A stretch of DNA of 64,000 nucleotides from Aureococcus anophagefferens (taxonomy: Eukaryota; Sar; Pelagophyceae; Pelagomonadales; Pelagomonadaceae): the NCBI RefSeq assembly GCF_000186865.1, contig NW_008705566.1:281945-345944 (forward strand). Direction: 5' to 3'. Below are positions 61,026-64,000 of the stretch, in pieces (the first letter of the stretch is position 1; every line of letters begins with the position of its first letter). Under the pieces are notes generated by a model. That model was not told where the DNA came from. It made no database searches and worked only from the letters and a program-made list of their open reading frames with translations. Position numbers and translations under genes: made by a program.

Positions 61026-64000
61026 ATGGGCCGGGGCGGCGACGCGGCGCCGCACCTGCTCAAGAAGCTGTCGGCCATCGAGGAGCCGCTGGACCTCCGC
61101 TCCTACACGGTGCTCGACGGCGACGTCTACGACCTGCGCAAGCTCGCGACGAGGCATCCCGGCGCGTTCGCCCGCGTCGACGGATACGGAAACGAGGATT
61201 GAAGCGCTCCCTTTTTAGGCGGCGACCTGGCGCTGCGCTACGCCGGCGGGCGGGACCTGAGCCGGACCTGGGCCCCCCTGCACGCCTTCAGCGACCCCAA
61301 GACCGTGCGGGCCTGGCTGTCCGCGACGCGCGTCGACGACACGCGCGTCGCCGCGCGCGTGCTCAAGAGCGTCGTGCCCGAGCCCTTCGCCGCCGGCGAG
61401 GGCGTGCGCGCGACGCTGGAGCGCGCGGACCGCGAGGCCGCGGCCTTCGACGCCGCCTGCGCGGCCGGCGCGCCGCCCGCGGCGCCGCCGGCCGCGCTCC
61501 TGGACAAGGGCTTCGCCGAGGAGCTCGCGTGCCGCGCGCGCTGGCACTTCCGCCTGCGCCGCCGGACGCTCGGCGGCTCCCTCGCCGCGGCGACCAAGGC
61601 CCCGCGCGCGCGCTGGGCCTGGATGGGCCTCGTGGTCTGCTCCTTCCTGCGTTCGTACGTCGGCTGGGTCCGGGGCTCGATCGTCGGCCTCGTCGCGCTG
61701 GCCCTCTGCGGCCAGCTCGTCGCCTTCACGGTCGCCCACGACGCGAGCCACAACGCGCTGAGCACGAACCGCCTCGTCAACGTGTTGGGCTGCTACGGCA
61801 TCCTCTGCGTGACGTCGCCGCACGAGTGGACGCTGCAGCACGTCCTGGGCCACCACCTCTCCCCGAACGTCGCCGGCGAGGACCCGGACGTCGTCCACGT
61901 GGACCGCTACAAGGCGCGCATGCTGCCCGCCTGGCTGCCCAAGTGGTGCGACGTGCTGCTCGTCTGGTCCGTCGCGGTGCCGGTAGGTCTCACGACGCTC
62001 GCGCCGCTCCGCGTGCTCTTACGGGGCGTCTACCCGGGCTCGTCCGTGCCCGCGGGCCTCGACGGCAAGGTCGTCGTCCACGTGTTGGGCCGCCTGCTCC
62101 ACCTCGGCGCCTTCTTCGCCTGGCCCTTCTTCTCGAAAGACTACTCGCTCGCGGGAGCCGCGGCGTGGGTCTTCGCGCCCGCGGCGCTCGGGTCCCTCGT
62201 CTTCATGGCCGTGACCCAGATCGCCCACCTGCTCGAGGAGACCCTGGGCGAGCAGGCGCCGACGGCGACGTTCTACGCGACGCAGATCGCCAACTCGTGC
62301 AACTTCGCGACGGATTCCGCGGTCGTCGCGCTCCTCACGGGCGGCCTCAACCAGCAGGTCGAGCACCACGCCTTCCCCACGGTGCACCACGCCCACCTGC
62401 CGGCGCTGGCGCCCATCGTCAAGGCCACCTGCGACGCGCACGGCGTGCCCTACCACGAGGCGCCGTCGATGACCGCGGGCCTCGCCAAGCACCTGGACTA
62501 CCTCGAGGCGCTCGAGCGCCGCGCGAAAGGCGGCGCGCCGGCGAAGCCGTCCACTCTCCTCGTCTTCGAGGGCACGGTGGCCCACGCGCGGCGCCGCATC
62601 GCGTCCGAGCCCGACCACGCGTTCAAGGTCCGGCGCCACGCGATGTGGTTGTTGCCGCTCGACGACGGCGACGCGATGGCGCCGCTGACGGCGGGCTGGC
62701 TCCTGTCCTGGCGGCCCGGCGACCACCTGCGGTCGCTGAAGCGGGCGCTGGCCTCGCCGGCGGACGTCGCCGACGCGGTCCGCGAGCTGTGCGCGCGCCG
62801 CGGCGGCGAGACGCCCGGCGCGGTCAAGCTGCTGTGCATGCCCCGCTACCTCGGCTACACCTTCAACCCCATCGCCGTCTACTACGTCTACGGCGCGAAG
62901 AGCGGCGACCTGTCCCACGTCGTCTTCGAGGTCAGCAACACGCCCTGGCTCGAGGAGACGCTCTACGTCCACCGCGTCGCTCCGAACGGCGCCTACGGCC
63001 CGGACGCGAAGCAGATGCACGTGTCGCCCTTCCAGCCCATGGGCCAGGCCTACGACTGGCTCGCGCCGCCGCCGTCGGCGGCCAAGGGCCTGCGGCTCGC
63101 GGTCAAGGTGTCGCGCGCGGGCGACCGCTACTTCGACGCGACGTTCGACGCCGAGGCGAAGGCGCCGCCGGCGAGTCTCGCGGCGCGGCTCCGCGCGGCG
63201 CTCGGGGCGACGCCCCAGGTCGCGGTGCTGCTCATCCACGTCCACGCGGCCGCGCTTCTGGCGAAGGGCGCCAGGTTCTACCCGCACCCGTCGGGCGTGA
63301 AGACGCCCTTCTCGCGCGCCGTCGAGGTCCTCTTCCACGGCAAGCTCTGGCTGCTCCTGCTGAGCCTCGGCCGCGCGTGCGGCTCGCCGGCGGTCGTCCT
63401 CGTCGCCGCCCTCGGCTTCGCGCGGCGCGCGGCGGCGACGCTCGGCCAGCCGTCGGGCAAGGGGCCGCCCGGCGGCGGCGCGCCGCCCGCGGCGGACGGC
63501 GGCTCCGGCGGCGGCTCCGCGGCGCCGCCGCCGGGGGGCGGCGCGGAGCCGCCGGCCGGCGGCGGCGGCGCGCCGCCGGCCGCCGAGGGCGAGTCCGACG
63601 GCAGCGAGCGGTCCTGGAGCGACCTGGGCCGCGACGGCCACCGGCGCGTCGCCGTCGTCGGCGCCGGGATCGCGGGCAGCGGCGCGGCGCTGTTGCTGCG
63701 GCGCGCGGGCGTCGACGTCACGGTCTTCGAGGCGTCCGACGCGCCCGGCGGCCACGCGATGACCGTCGCCGTGCCCCGGGCCGGCGGCGACGGCACCTGC
63801 GACGTCGACGTCGGCTTCCAGGTCTTCAACACGGCCAACTACCCGCGGCTCACGCGTCTGTTCGCCGAGCTCGGCGTCGACCACGTCGAGAGCGACATGT
63901 CGCTGAGCCTCGGCTCCGCGGGCGGCTGCTGGTCGTCGAAGCACCCCTTCGCTGGCTGTTTCGCGAGCGGGTTCTCCGTGGCCACGGTCGTCGCCGTCGC
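61026..64000 (+). CDS. cytochrome b5 - desaturase - DUF1365 - flavoprotein fusion (runs off window)
   Basis: Exon 1 is 61026-61161, exon 2 starts at 61219 and is open to the end, about 970 residues seen. Residues 25-75 are cytochrome b5 (YTVLDGDVYDLRKLATRHPGG, second haem His in APLHAFSD). The desaturase His boxes are HDASHNA (~218), LGHHLSPN (~255) and QQVEHHAFP (~425); the final Gln is typical of front-end desaturases. DUF1365 covers ~490-760 (PRYLGYTFNPIAVYYVY, VVFEVSNTPWLEE, MHVSPFQPM, KGARFYPHP). A ~65-residue Gly/Pro/Ala linker follows, then a dinucleotide-binding flavoprotein start (VAVVGAGIAGSGAALLLRRA, FEASDAPGGHAMT, VDVGFQVFNTANYPRL) as in COG2907. The GC-AG intron restores HPGGDLALRYAGG. 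Probably an ER or plastid lipid enzyme that desaturates and further modifies acyl chains. Confidence 0.9.

Noticed and set aside
61215..63944. Long leftward open frames opposite the fusion enzyme
   Set aside because: The plus strand encodes clear cytochrome b5, desaturase, DUF1365 and flavoprotein motifs. The minus frames are complements without motifs.

Overview
This is nuclear DNA from a GC-rich, intron-poor but not intron-free eukaryote, most likely a pelagophyte alga close to Aureococcus anophagefferens. That placement is an inference. It rests on very high GC, dense alternating-strand genes, short introns, plastid-type leader peptides on triosephosphate isomerase, a C-terminal processing protease and a coiled-coil protein, PT-repeat surface proteins, and three copies of a ~203 bp introner element. 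Introners of this kind (DNA-transposon-like, with inverted ends, 8 bp target duplications and built-in splice sites) are known from A. anophagefferens. Two runs of N (34666-34806 and 50574-50623) show it is a draft assembly.

Layout. 1-8 kb: an HSF-type transcription factor, a small CaaX-ended protein, an MFS transporter, a protein kinase split by introner 1, and a multi-TM protein. 8-14 kb: an Arf GTPase, a C2HC protein, a secreted glycosyltransferase-like protein, a membrane J-protein and a nitroreductase. 14-19 kb: two near-identical EF-1alpha genes flanking a cation-efflux transporter. 19-30 kb: SLX1 nuclease, a PT-rich surface protein, an FN3 protein, a serine carboxypeptidase, a J-protein, a SAM-like protein and a calpain-like protein. 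30-46 kb: an ankyrin membrane protein, a START-like protein, a trypsin-fold protein with a Cys nucleophile, a plastid coiled-coil protein, a 1.7 kb gene-free block, a three-CS-domain protein, a carboxy-terminal processing protease, a GYF2-type membrane protein and a frameshifted F-box gene. 45-59 kb: a WD40 protein, a TPR/ankyrin protein, a second PT-rich protein, an IQ/ankyrin protein (introner 2), a histidine phosphatase, roadblock dynein light chain divergent from beta-tubulin, and a PrsW-like membrane protein (introner 3). 59-64 kb: plastid-type triosephosphate isomerase, a debris zone, and a large lipid enzyme running off the end.

Three things stand out. First, the gene from 61026 to the window end fuses cytochrome b5, a front-end-type fatty-acid desaturase, DUF1365 and the start of a COG2907-type flavoprotein in one reading frame. 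In bacteria the last two belong to cyclopropane/modified fatty-acid clusters. Second, the three introners still carry 15 bp inverted ends and target duplications, and each adds exactly 12 nt to the spliced message. Third, about ten introns keep frame and family consensus only if a GC donor is used, and several short introns start exactly at a direct repeat that is repeated just after the acceptor. Intron origin by insertion therefore seems widespread in this window.

Genes are tightly packed. Convergent stop codons lie 8-51 bp apart and divergent pairs share 130-310 bp. No operon-like functional cluster is evident apart from the fusion gene. No tRNA, rRNA or CRISPR was seen.
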